Shown in pieces: positions 24,410 to 35,700 of a stretch of DNA of 64,000 bases (the stretch's first letter is position 1; every line of letters begins with the position of its first letter). Both the position numbers and the translations under genes were made by a program. A model generated the notes under the pieces. That model did not search any database and was not told where the DNA came from. It was given only the letters and a program-made list of their open reading frames with translations. This stretch comes from Actinostola sp. cb2023. Lineage: Eukaryota; Cnidaria; Anthozoa; Actiniaria; Actinostolidae. Where the stretch lies: contig JAUJYZ010000723.1 of the NCBI GenBank assembly GCA_033675265.1, positions 1 through 64,000 on the forward strand, written 5' to 3'.

Positions 24410-24665
24410 CATAATACTCCAGTTTCGAGTTGTTAAGCGATGACCGCTGTCCTTGACAAAAGACGCATTTCCTCAGGCTAAGCCTCAATTCAGTGTAAAT
24501 TATTCGACAAATACCGACGAGGACGCAAAAAAGTGTTGACATTCAACAATAGAAACCATTTTTAATTGCACGGGTTATTCTCTGGATTGAGGCTAAGCCT
24601 GAGCAAACGTCTTTTGTCAAGGAGTACAGCGGTGTCTAAACAAACTCGAAACGGGAGTATTTCAT
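24410..24665. mobile_element. MITE with arms containing TTGACAAAAGACG
   Basis: The arms contain CGAGTTGTTAAGCG ... TTGACAAAAGACGC on one side and CGTCTTTTGTCAAGG ... AAACAAACTCGAAACGGGAG on the other, with GAGGCTAAGCCT blocks inside. The mirror copy is at 35744-35992. A more diverged relative lies at about 22080-22290 (mirror 38110-38340). Confidence 0.65.
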
Positions 24666-25936
24666 CAATATCATCACAACAATCATCCTACCTCCAATAC
24701 ATTGACACCTCCATGACCTTGCAAATCAGTTCTTCTTCCCATGAAGTCTGGTGTTTGGCGTTGCTTGCTTGAGGGGCAAGTATCATAATATTCTTATTGT
24801 TGTGAAACTATTTCTATATAGTTTCCTTAAAAACTATTTATATTTAACATACTTTCCTCATTAAAAAAAACTGACATCCCAGTATGATGTAAGACAATTT
24901 AAACTTTTGTTTGATGTTCCAGGTAAAAAAAACCTAGGTGTTTACAATAATTTACAATAATAATTATAATAAAGTCTGTTGTACTGTATACGGTGTAACC
25001 GTTTGTTTTATATAAGTTGCCAAGATTAATAGAAATCCAGATACACAGTTGCTCACACCAGCGAAATCCTTAACTATCTATACATAGTCACTTGGAAATA
25101 ATTCCCGTCTGGGCTCGTTTTTTTTTTTTCGAGTCTTTATTTATGCTTGATGAAATCCTACCAACTACTTTACCTATCTATACATAGTCCAAGCTATGAA
25201 CTAACAAGAGTAAAACAGGTTACACATGAATATTGCCGATGTGATATCTTCACTAAAGTGCCAGATACTGATAAACATTCAAGCTTTGTTCATATGTGCA
25301 TGTTAACAGTGGCGATATCTTGGAATGCACATCCGTGTTTCCAAGATATCAACTCCCACACCTAGAGTTACTATACCTCGAGTTCTTTCTCTGTAAGAAG
25401 ATCAGTCACAAGGTCTTTACCACGCTGGCATCTGGTAGGGTCACCCATGATTCGGAGGGGTTTTTCAGGGGCGTTTTTGGAAAGGGCCATCTTGGATCAT
25501 GACCATTCTGCATTGTGCTCTTTCCTAGAATAATAACAATAATGATCTTTAATCAAAGAATTACAGTGTTTTTTTATTACAAATTTAAAAAAGTGTTTTT
25601 TATTACAAATTTAAAAAACTTTGTGTGGCAATGCAAAAGAACGTGAACATACTTTGCCACTGATTAAACAAAGACTATTATATCACAGACTACTCTACTG
25701 GTCTATGTACTTTATTTACCTGAAGGCTCTTGATTGTCTCTCCACCTTTGCCTAGGGTAAAACAGACAGTGTTCACATTCATAAACAGGGCAAACAGACC
25801 ACTCCAACTACACAACCATGTTACAGAATGACAGTTTGGTGGGGTTAGTTGTCTTACCAATAATAAGTCCCACTTTGCTAGCAGGAATCATCATCTCGCA
25901 GACTTGTTCGCCGGGAGCTACAACTGGAACTGACAT

Positions 25937-26545
25937 CTATGAGGATCAAATAATAAGTTATAACTACGGTAATAAATACAGACTTGTTCGCCGTGCGGGA
26001 GCTACAACTGGCATGGACTTCTATGAGGATTTAATAATAATTTATAACTACCGGTAATAAATACAGACTTGTTTGCCAGGAGCTACAACTGGCATGGACT
26101 TCTATGAGGATCTAATAATAATTTATAACTACCGGTAATAAATACAGACTTGTTCGCCAGGAGCTACAACTGGCATGGACTTCTATGAGGATCTAATAAT
26201 AATTTATAACTACCGGTAATAAATACAGACTTGTTTGCCGGGAGCTACAACTGGCATGGACTTCTATGAGGATCTAATAATAATTTATAACTACCAGTAA
26301 TAAATACAGACTTGTTTGCCGGGAGCTACAACTGGCATGGACTTCTATGAGGATCTAATAATAATTTATAACTACCAGTAATAAATACAGACTTGTTTGC
26401 CGGGAGCTACAACTGGCATGGACTTCTATGAGGATCTAATAATAATTTATAACTACCGGTAATAAATACAGACTTGTTCGCCAGGAGCTACAACTGGCAT
26501 GGACTTCTATGAGGATCTAATAATAATTCCTAACTAATAAATACT
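25937..26545. repeat. 81-bp array of copied intron/exon boundary (left arm)
   Basis: Seven extra copies of the acceptor and first bases of the KH2 exon 25858-25936, directly adjoining it on its upstream side. See the mirror array 33890-34474 for details. Confidence 0.9.
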
Positions 26546-27689
26546 GACACTCTATTGTTAATATGAACAAGAAGTTACAGTACCCGTCAGAATAAAGCGA
26601 ACAACGCACACGAAACGCAAACGCAAAAAAAAACGCAGCCCAAACGCAGTAAGGCAGCGTATTTCTTTGTTACTCAATTTCTATAGGTATTGTTTTCTTT
26701 TGTGAAGTGAAACAGAAGAACCTCTCACGCACGGCAAACATAATAAAGACTGTAAACCGAAACCAAGTTTATCGGACGGTATATTGAGCATGTCATTGGG
26801 TCACAGAACGTTTAAAAGTTTACTTCGCTTCAATAAAACACTTCAATTCTGTTTCTCAACTGATAAGCTCTAATTTAAGCTAAGTTTGATAGTTCCTTGT
26901 TACGTAGAACCCGAGATATGAATACAAATAAACCGCTCGATCGACCGAGTCTTTCGGCGTCACACATTTGAACTCTGAATACACTTCAAAAGTTTACTTC
27001 GCATCAATAAAAACACCTCAATTCTGTTTCTCAACTTATAAACTACAATTTAAGCTAAGTTTGATAGTTCCTTGTTATGTAGAACCCGAGATATGAATAC
27101 AAATAAACTGCTTGATCGACCGGCGTGACAGACATGAATGATCGAAGCGTCTTTTGGCGTCACACATTTGAACTCTGAATACACTTCAAAAGTTTACTTC
27201 GCATCAATAAAACGCCCCAATTCTGTTTCTCAACTTATAAACTACAATTTAAGCTAAGTTTGATAGTTCCTTGTTACGTAGAACCCGAGATATGAATACA
27301 AATAAACTGCTTGATCGACCGGCGTGACAGACATGAACGATCGAAGCGTCTTACACTTTAATTCGAAAGTTTACATGTACTTCGCATCAATAAGCTTCAA
27401 GGCAATGTTTGGTGATTAGTTGGCCGATTAGTTTTTAATAACCTGTATTGTGTCGGTCTTTACTGATATTTTCAGTCAAACGCGTTTGCCAAATACGCAA
27501 CGCACTCGCAAAATTAACGCGTTTTTTGGTTCGCTTTATTCTGACCGGTACTGTAAGCTTTACAAACATTTCCCATTGTGGAGTGAGGCAATAGGAATTT
27601 CCTAATGGACTTACCAGACTATCAGGGATTTTGCCTTCTTCGCATATTTTGTGTAGCAGTTGTTTCGCTTTCCTGCACAAGAATGCACA

Positions 27690-27890
27690 AATAAATACAT
27701 CACTTCACTTAAAAGCGGAAGCGTCCCGCCTCCTGAAAAACTACTGCGTTATGGTGGGCGGTCTTTCAAACACGCCGCCCCAAAAACTATGGAACTCACT
27801 TCCCGATAGTGCTCGGCTGTGTGAGAACATAACCAGTTTTTAAAACCAGCATTAAAACGTATCTTTTTAAACAAGTTTTTTAATTGCCCT
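27690..27890 (+). mobile_element. LINE reverse-transcriptase C-terminal remnant (left arm)
   Basis: On the plus strand, opposite to the gene, the DNA encodes LLRYGGRSFK, APKLWNSLPDSARLCENITS and FKTSIKTYLFKQVFN-like words, in two frames because of an extra A in a run near 27781-27785. The pattern APKLWNSLP...FKxxLKTYLF is typical of the C-terminal end of CR1/L2-type non-LTR retrotransposon polyproteins. Mirror: 32515-32754, minus strand. Confidence 0.75.
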
Positions 27891-28205
27891 ATACCACTAT
27901 GACGTAACGGCTTATTTATGAGGGGGACAGAATCGTGAAGAACAATAGAATTTTGAACTAAATCTGCTCTGCTGAGTTCGCTTGATTTCAAATTGGCTAG
28001 TTTCCAGATATTATATTCATCGATACTTTTCCCACAATATTTACTGTGTTTGGTGACTTTTATCGCTTTCAGACCGTCTGTAAAATACATTTATTTGGGG
28101 AATCCTTTGTGTTGTTGCTGTTTTTGTCCCCTCTAGCGACCATGATCCTTAGCGTTTAAACAATAGATTGTTTTGATTTGACGTCATAGTGGTATAGGGC
28201 AATTA
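27881..28205. mobile_element. 325-bp inverted-end element next to the LINE remnant
   Basis: TAATTGCCCTATACCACTAT and the following GACGT are inverted at 28181-28205. The interior has one ORF of about 80 residues (minus) with no recognised family. Mirror: 32212-32536. Confidence 0.7.
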
Positions 28206-28659
28206 GACATACATATATACATATACATTATAGCATATCATATTATAATAATAATTATGATTAATTAGATCTGTACATATATATAAGAAAATTTTAAGGA
28301 TTCTTTTTATTTAGGCTGTTTTGTAAAGTAGTTTTTAATTAGATTTTAAGTTTATATTATTGTTATATTTAGATTAATGTTCACATTATTATGTTTAGAT
28401 TATTAGATTATATTTATTTTACTCATTGTAAATTTTGATTATTAATTATTATTATTACCTCTGTACAACATGGAAGCGAGAGCGAGTATATAAATACAGC
28501 TTTACTACTTAACTTGATTAGACATCTGCTAATGTTTTTATCAGTCTGAGACTGTTTAGTGTCACCCTCATAAAATAAGTCTGTTTGATTTTGATTTGAA
28601 TGTCAGACTCAATCAAATCACTATTTTAACAACTGGTGTTAGCAGTTCCACCCAGCATT

Positions 28660-28835
28660 CTTATGTAATATACCACTTCACGGTTCTGTTGAGTACCCAC
28701 GAAACAATGATACCAAGTCAAGGTTGGCCTTGTGCAAATACAATAATTGAATGAAAGCACAAGGGGCAACCTCGACTTGGTACCATTGTTCGTGACTACT
28801 GAACCGAAACCGTGGAACTGGTGTATTCACCCTTT
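28660..28835. mobile_element. Hairpin MITE with ends CACGGTTC
   Basis: The arms contain ACGGTTCTGTTGAGTACCCA and GTCAAGGTTGGCCTTGTGCA, inverted as GCACAAGGGGCAACCTCGAC and CGTGACTACTGAACCG. The mirror (31570-31714) is in the intron following KH1 exon 3. Confidence 0.75.
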
Positions 28836-29312
28836 CATTAAATCCTCTCCAATACTCACTCGACAGCTTGTGTGTAGGAACTCATTGATAGTTACAGATC
28901 GGTCTGGGGGCGGCATAGCTCCCATTGTGGATCTATAGCACAATAAAATGTTCAGTATGATTTAATATTTTGGGGTATAATTAAGTGCAGACGTCAAGCC
29001 TAAAATAGTTACAGACTAAGTTATTATTACAAGTTTTTTTTTTATTATTATAAGTTATATATTATATATTACAGACATTGAAAGGTATTGCTCACCTGGG
29101 GCAACCTGGATCCTTGCACCTGTTTCCGACTGGAGGTTGTTGATCTGCTCACCACCTCTTCATAACTGTAATCAATAATAATAAACACTTTATCAAAACA
29201 GTGGCTCAACACAACAGATTAGCAACCTCTTGTGCCAAAAGTTCTTACCTAAGCCGACAAACTTGTTTGGGATCCCTAAGGTTCTTCTGTAGTCATAGAA
29301 CCAAGTCCAGCC

Positions 29313-31091
29313 CTGTGGTAATATCAATGTATTATTGATGAGAATTTATGAAAATAAAATCATTTATTATATATCTGTTGACGTATTTTTACCAAATTTG
29401 GTCATTTTTTTGAGGGCCGATATGAGGCGTTAATGCCTGATAGAAATCCGTAAGCCCTGTTCACAACTCAAAAAGCAAGATCCTGATAAGCTAAAATATG
29501 TCACAGTTAGATACTTCATAATAGGACCTAAGGAAAATCCTGCACATCGATTGGCTGAGAGAGAAATGGTAATTTCAGCGTAATAGTGGTATTTCAAGCT
29601 TCTTAGGAGTGTATTGTCAAAAAAATCAACATGGTAACCATTGTTCATGGACATTCAAATCCAAGATGGCGGATAAACCCGACAGAGTTTTTCTCGCATA
29701 ATAAAAGCTGAAATATACCTAGAACAAATCTCAAGAAGACAACAAAATTGAAAAAAGTAAAATCAACCATGGATATATTGTTTGACAAATCAGGAAGGTT
29801 TTTCGTTGGCTAAGAATGCAAAAATCAGCGAGAAACGATTCGGCTGTTGATCGTGCTAAAGTAAAGGTTTTCTGCTTTAGATCGAGAAGCTGAATAAGAA
29901 TTATTGGCTGGAAAAAAGGTAAAAATAAAGCTTTAGAAACCTCTTGTTTTCTGTTTTCACGTCATTTGATTATGAACCTTATTGAACGTTTTTCTATGAA
30001 AATAAGTAGGTACTTGAGAGCATTGTGCCATTAGGTATCATGGTAAAATACTAGGGAACAAACTCGGGGATCGAAATTGCAGTATTTTTCCTAGGTTCAT
30101 ATTATAAACACTTTAATAGCATGTTTTGTACTTGATAATTTGGGATAGCTAACACTCGTCGATAATTTGCAAAATTGTCACCAAATTTCACTCGAGCGGA
30201 GGGCTCGTGAAATTTGGTTAACATTTTTGAAATATCAACTGAGTGGTATTTTAAAATCCCAAAGAATCACGTACTAAAACATGACTAGCTCTAAATGTTT
30301 AAATTAAGACTGTAAGAAAGACTGCAATTTCTATCGAGATTTGTCTGATAGTTTACCATGAACTAATGGAAAATGCTCCTCAAGTAAATTATTTTCATAG
30401 TGAAAAACGTTTATTCATTAAGAATTAGATAACAAAGTGAGAAAACAGAAACAAGAGGTTTCTAAGCTTTAATTTTTACTTTGTCAGCAATAATTTTAAT
30501 TTAACTTCTCGATCTAAAGCAGGAAAACCTTTACTTTAGCACGATCAAAACAGTCGATCGGTTCTCGCTGATTTTTTGCAGTCTAGCCAAGAAAAACCTT
30601 CCTGAGTTGTCAACAATATATCAATGTTGATGTACTTTTTTCAATTGTTGTTTCTTGAGATTGTTTTCTAGGTATATTTCAGCTTTTTAGCGAGAAAAAA
30701 ACTCTGTCGGGTTTATCCGCCATTCTTGATTGAATGTCATGAACAATGGTTACATGGTGATTTTGGAAAACCACTCCTAAGAGCTTGAAAATACCACTAT
30801 ATCGTCTGACAATACCACTCCTCTCAGCCAATCGAATTGCAGGATTTCTTACCCCCCCCCCCCCCCCCCCCCCCTGGGGCATCAATTATAAATTATATAA
30901 CTGTGACTATAATTTTATCAGGATATTGCTTTTGAGATTTTTGTGAACAGGGCATTACGGATTTCTACAGGGCATTAACGCCTCATGTCGGCCCTCAAAA
31001 ATGACCAAATTTGGGTAAAATTACGTCACAGATATATAATAAATGATTTTATTTTCATAAATTCTCATCAATAACATTGATATTTACACAG
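29313..31091. other. Centre of the palindrome between the two first visible FUBP exons
   Basis: No exon is recognised. The two halves are inverted copies of each other but, unlike the outer arms, they disagree often, by both substitutions and indels, and more so towards 30,200. A run of 23 C at 30852-30874 has no counterpart at the mirror position (about 29525-29545). The word CAAGATGGCGGATAAACCCG type (about 29651) and its mirror (about 30713) mark the arms. There is no promoter-like or start-codon exon here that could give either FUBP copy a 5' end. Confidence 0.8.
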
Positions 31092-32799
31092 GGCTGGACT
31101 TGGTTCTATGACGACAGAAGAACTTAGGATCCCAAACAAGTTTGTCGGCTTAGGTAAGAACTTTTGCATAGAGGTTGCTAATCTGTTGTGTTGAGACCAC
31201 TGTTTTGATAAAGTGTTTATTATTATTGTTACAGTTATTGGAAGAGGTGGTGAGCAGATCAACAAACTCCAGTCGGAAAACAGGTGCAAGGATCCAGGTT
31301 GCCCCAGGTGAGCAATACCTTTCAATGTCTGTAATAATAATAATAATAACTTATAATAATAACTTGTAATAATAACTTAGTCTGTAACTATTTTTAGGCT
31401 TGACGTCTGCACTTAATTATACCCCAAAATATTAAATCATCTGAACATTTTATTGTGCTATAGATCCACCAATGGGAGCTATGCCGCCCCCAGACCGATC
31501 TGTAACTATCAATGGTTCTACACAAGCTGTCGAGTGAGTATTGGAGAGGTTTAATAAAGGGTGAATACACCAGTTCACGGTTCGGTTCAGTAGTCACGAA
31601 CAATGGTTACAAGTCGAGGTTGCCCTTGTGCTTTCATTCAATTATTGTATTTGCACAAGGCCAACCTTGACTTGGTATCATTGTTCGTGGGTACTCAACA
31701 GAACCGTGAAGTGGTATATTACATAGAATGCTGGGTGGAACTGCTAACACCAGTTGTTAAAATAGTGATTTTGATTGAGTCTGACATTCAAATCAAATCA
31801 AAGACTTATTTTATGAGGGTGACACTAAACAGTCTCAGACTGATAAACATTAGCAGATGTCTAATCAAGTTAAGTAGTAAAGCTGTATTTATTACTCGCT
31901 CTCGCTTCCATGTTGTACAGAGGTAATAATAATAATAATAATCAAAAAATTTATATAGCGCCATTTCCTTATAGCCCAATGGCGCTTTACAATGAGTAAA
32001 ATAAATATAATCTAATAATCTAAACATAATAATGTGAACATTAATCTAAATATAACAATAATATAAACTTAAAATCTAATTTAAAAACTACTTACAAAAC
32101 AGCCTAAATAAAAAGAATCCTTAAAATTTCTTATATATATGTACAGATCTAATTAATCATAATTATTATTATAATATGATATGCTATAATGTATATGTAT
32201 ATATGTATGTCTAATTGCCCTATACCACTATGACGTCAAATCAAAACAATCTATTGTTTAAACGCTAAGGATCATGGTCGCTAGAGGGGGACAAAACAGC
32301 AACAACACAAAGGATTCCCCAAATAAATGTATTTTACAGACGGTCTGAAAGCGATAAAAGTCACCAAACACAGTAAATATTGTGGGAAAAGTATCGATGA
32401 ATATAATATCTGGAAACTAGCCAATTTGAAATCAAGCGAACCTCAGCAGAGCAGATTTAGTTCAAAATTCTATTGTTCTTCACGATTCTGTCCCCCTCAA
32501 AATAAGCCGTTACGTCATAGTGGTATAGGGCAATTAAAAACTTGTTTAAAAAGATACGTTTTAATGCTGGTTTTAAAACTGGTTATGTTCTCACACAGCC
32601 GAGCACTATCGGGAAGTGAGTTCCATAGTTTTGGGGCGGCGTGTTTGAAAGACCGCCCACCATAACGCAGTAGTTTTTCAGGAGGCGGGACGCTTCCGCT
32701 TTTAAGTGAAGTGATGTATTTATTTGTGCATTCTTGTGCAGGAAAGCGAAACAACTGCTACACAAAATATGCGAAGAAGGCAAAATCCCTGATAGTCTG
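31092..32799 (+). CDS. FUBP1: FUBP right-arm exons 1-4: KH1
   Basis: Exon 1 reads AGLGSMTTEELRIPNKFVGL. Exon 2 starts at the GxxG loop (VIGRGGEQINKLQSE) and is then shifted by an extra A in a run of four. Read without that base it continues TGARIQVAP, as expected for KH1. Exon 3 gives PPMGAMPPPDRSVTINGSTQ and AV. Exon 4 gives EKAKQLLHKICEEGKIPDSL, the KH1 C-terminal helix. Exon 1 opens in the middle of a codon, so at least one upstream coding exon is missing. The intron before exon 4 holds a MITE and an antisense LINE remnant that reaches the acceptor. Confidence 0.93.
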
Positions 32800-35700
32800 G
32801 TAAGTCCATTAGGAAATTCCTATTGCCTCACTCCACAATGGGAAATGTTTGTAAAGCTTACAGTACCGGTCAGAATAAAGCGAACCAAAAAACGCGTTAA
32901 TTTTGCGAGTGCGTTGCGTATTTGGCAAACGCGTTTGACTGAAAATATCAGTAAAGACCGACACAATACAGGTTATTAAAAACTAATCGGCCAACTAATC
33001 ACCAAACATTGCCTTGAAGCTTATTGATGCGAAGTACATGTAAACTTTCGAATTAAAGTGTAAGACGCTTCGATCGTTCATGTCTGTCACGCCGGTCGAT
33101 CAAGCAGTTTATTTGTATTCATATCTCGGGTTCTACGTAACAAGGAACTATCAAACTTAGCTTAAATTGTAGTTTATAAGTTGAGAAACAGAATTGGGGC
33201 GTTTTATTGATGCGAAGTAAACTTTTGAAGTGTATTCAGAGTTCAAATGTGTGACGCCAAAAGACGCTTCGATCATTCATGTCTGTCACGCCGGTCGATC
33301 AAGCAGTTTATTTGTATTCATATCTCGGGTTCTACATAACAAGGAACTATCAAACTTAGCTTAAATTGTAGTTTATAAGTTGAGAAACAGAATTGAGGTG
33401 TTTTATTGATGCGAAGTAAACTTTTGAAGTGTATTCAGAGTTCAAATGTGTGACGCCGAAAGACTCGGTCGATCGAGCGGTTTATTTGTATTCATATCTC
33501 GGGTTCTACGTAACAAGGAACTATCAAACTTAGCTTAAATTAGAGCTTATCAGTTGAGAAACAGAATTGAAGTGTTTTATTGAAGCGAAGTAAACTTTTA
33601 AACGTTCTGTGACCCAAATGACATGCTCAATATACCGTCCGATAAACTTGGTTTCGGTTTACAGTCTTTATTATGTTTGCCGTGCGTGAGAGGTTCTTCT
33701 GTTTCACTTCACAAAAGAAAACAATACCTATAGAAATTGAGTAACAAAGAAATACGCTGCCTTACTGCGTTTGGGCTGCGTTTTTTTTTGCGTTTGCGTT
33801 TCGTGTGCGTTGTTCGCTTTATTCTGACGGGTACTGTAACTTCTTGTTCATATTAACAATAGAGTGTCAGTATTTATTAGTTAGGAATTATTATTAGATC
33901 CTCATAGAAGTCCATGCCAGTTGTAGCTCCTGGCGAACAAGTCTGTATTTATTACCGGTAGTTATAAATTATTATTAGATCCTCATAGAAGTCCATGCCA
34001 GTTGTAGCTCCCGGCAAACAAGTCTGTATTTATTACTGGTAGTTATAAATTATTATTAGATCCTCATAGAAGTCCATGCCAGTTGTAGCTCCCGGCAAAC
34101 AAGTCTGTATTTATTACTGGTAGTTATAAATTATTATTAGATCCTCATAGAAGTCCATGCCAGTTGTAGCTCCCGGCAAACAAGTCTGTATTTATTACCG
34201 GTAGTTATAAATTATTATTAGATCCTCATAGAAGTCCATGCCAGTTGTAGCTCCTGGCGAACAAGTCTGTATTTATTACCGGTAGTTATAAATTATTATT
34301 AGATCCTCATAGAAGTCCATGCCAGTTGTAGCTCCTGGCAAACAAGTCTGTATTTATTACCGGTAGTTTATAAATTATTATTAAATCCTCATAGAGTCCA
34401 TGCCAGTTGTAGCTCCCGGCGAACAAGTCTGTATTTATTACCGGTAGTTATAACTTATTATTTGATCCTCATAGATGTCAGTTCCAGTTGTAGCTCCCGG
34501 CGAACAAGTCTGCGAGATGATGATTCCTGCTAGCAAAGTGGGACTTATTATTGGTAAGACAACTAACCCCACCAAACTGTCATTCTGTAACATGGTTGTG
34601 TAGTTGGAGTGGTCTGTTTGCCCTGTTTATGAATGTGAACACTGTCTGTTTTACCCTAGGCAAAGGTGGAGAGACAATCAAGAGCCTTCAGGTAAATAAA
34701 GTACATAGACCAGTAGAGTAGTCTGTGATATAATAGTCTTTGTTTAATCAGTGGCAAAGTATGTTCACGTTCTTTTGCATTGCCACACAAAGTTTTTTAA
34801 ATTTGTAATAAAAAACACTTTTTTAAATTTGTAATAAAAAACACTGTAATTCTTTGATTAAAGATCATTATTGTTATTATTCTAGGAAAGAGCACAATGC
34901 AGAATGGTCATGATCCAAGATGGCCCTTTCCAAAACGCCCCTGAAAAACCCCTCCGAATCATGGGTGACCCTACCAGATGCCAGCGTGGTAAAGACCTTG
35001 TGACTGATCTTCTTACAGAGAAAGAACTCGAGGTATAGTAACTCTAGGTGTGGGAGTTGATATCTTGGAAACACGGATGTGCATTCCAAGATATCGCCAC
35101 TGTTAACATGCACATATGAACAAAGCTTGAATGTTTATCAGTATCTGGCACTTTAGTGAAGATATCACATCGGCAATATTCATGTGTAACCTGTTTTACT
35201 CTTGTTAGTTCATAGCTTGGACTATGTATAGATAGGTAAAGTAGTTGGTAGGATTTCATCAAGCATAAATAAAGACTCGAAAAAAAAAACGAGCCCAGAC
35301 GGGAATTATTTCCAAGTGACTATGTATAGATAGTTAAGGATTTCGCTGGTGTGAGCAACTGTGTATCTGGATTTCTATTAATCTTGGCAACTTATATAAA
35401 ACAAACGGTTACACCGTATACAGTACAACAGACTTTATTATAATTATTATTGTAAATTATTGTAAACACCTAGGTTTTTTTTACCTGGAACATCAAACAA
35501 AAGTTTAAATTGTCTTACATCATACTGGGATGTCAGTTTTTTTTAATGAGGAAAGTATGTTAAATATAAATAGTTTTTAAGGAAACTATATAGAAATAGT
35601 TTCACAACAATAAGAATATTATGATACTTGCCCCTCAAGCAAGCAACGCCAACACCAGACTTCATGGGAAGAAGAACTGATTTGCAAGGTCATGGAGGTG

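Larger units (their letters stand above)
15699..29312 (-). pseudogene. FUBP1: FUBP/KHSRP-like KH-domain gene, left-arm copy, disrupted and 5'-truncated
   Basis: Sixteen exons, in coding order: 29249-29312, 29096-29165, 28860-28932, 27615-27672, 25858-25936, 25720-25751, 25377-25524, 24692-24767, 23424-23529, 22653-22750, 20655-20924, 20162-20220, 19666-19858, 17474-17501, 17266-17373, 15699-15859. Splice sites are conserved. Compared with the right-arm copy, exon 1 has 2 extra bases creating a TAG, exon 2 lacks 2 bases at the KH1 GxxG loop, exon 3 has +4/-1, exon 7 has one extra A (25474-25478 on the plus strand), and exon 8 has one extra A (24754-24756). The other exons are intact. Most indels are in short homopolymers, so they may be consensus errors rather than decay. 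The gene has no N-terminal exons or promoter because the palindrome axis lies upstream of exon 1. The family is known to bind single-stranded nucleic acid through four KH domains. Confidence 0.85.

Noticed and set aside
27749..28090. ORF of 113 residues (MYFTDGLKAIKVTKHSKYCG) as a gene
   Set aside because: It lies inside an inverted-end element within a FUBP intron. The right-arm counterpart is frameshifted, and no family is recognised.
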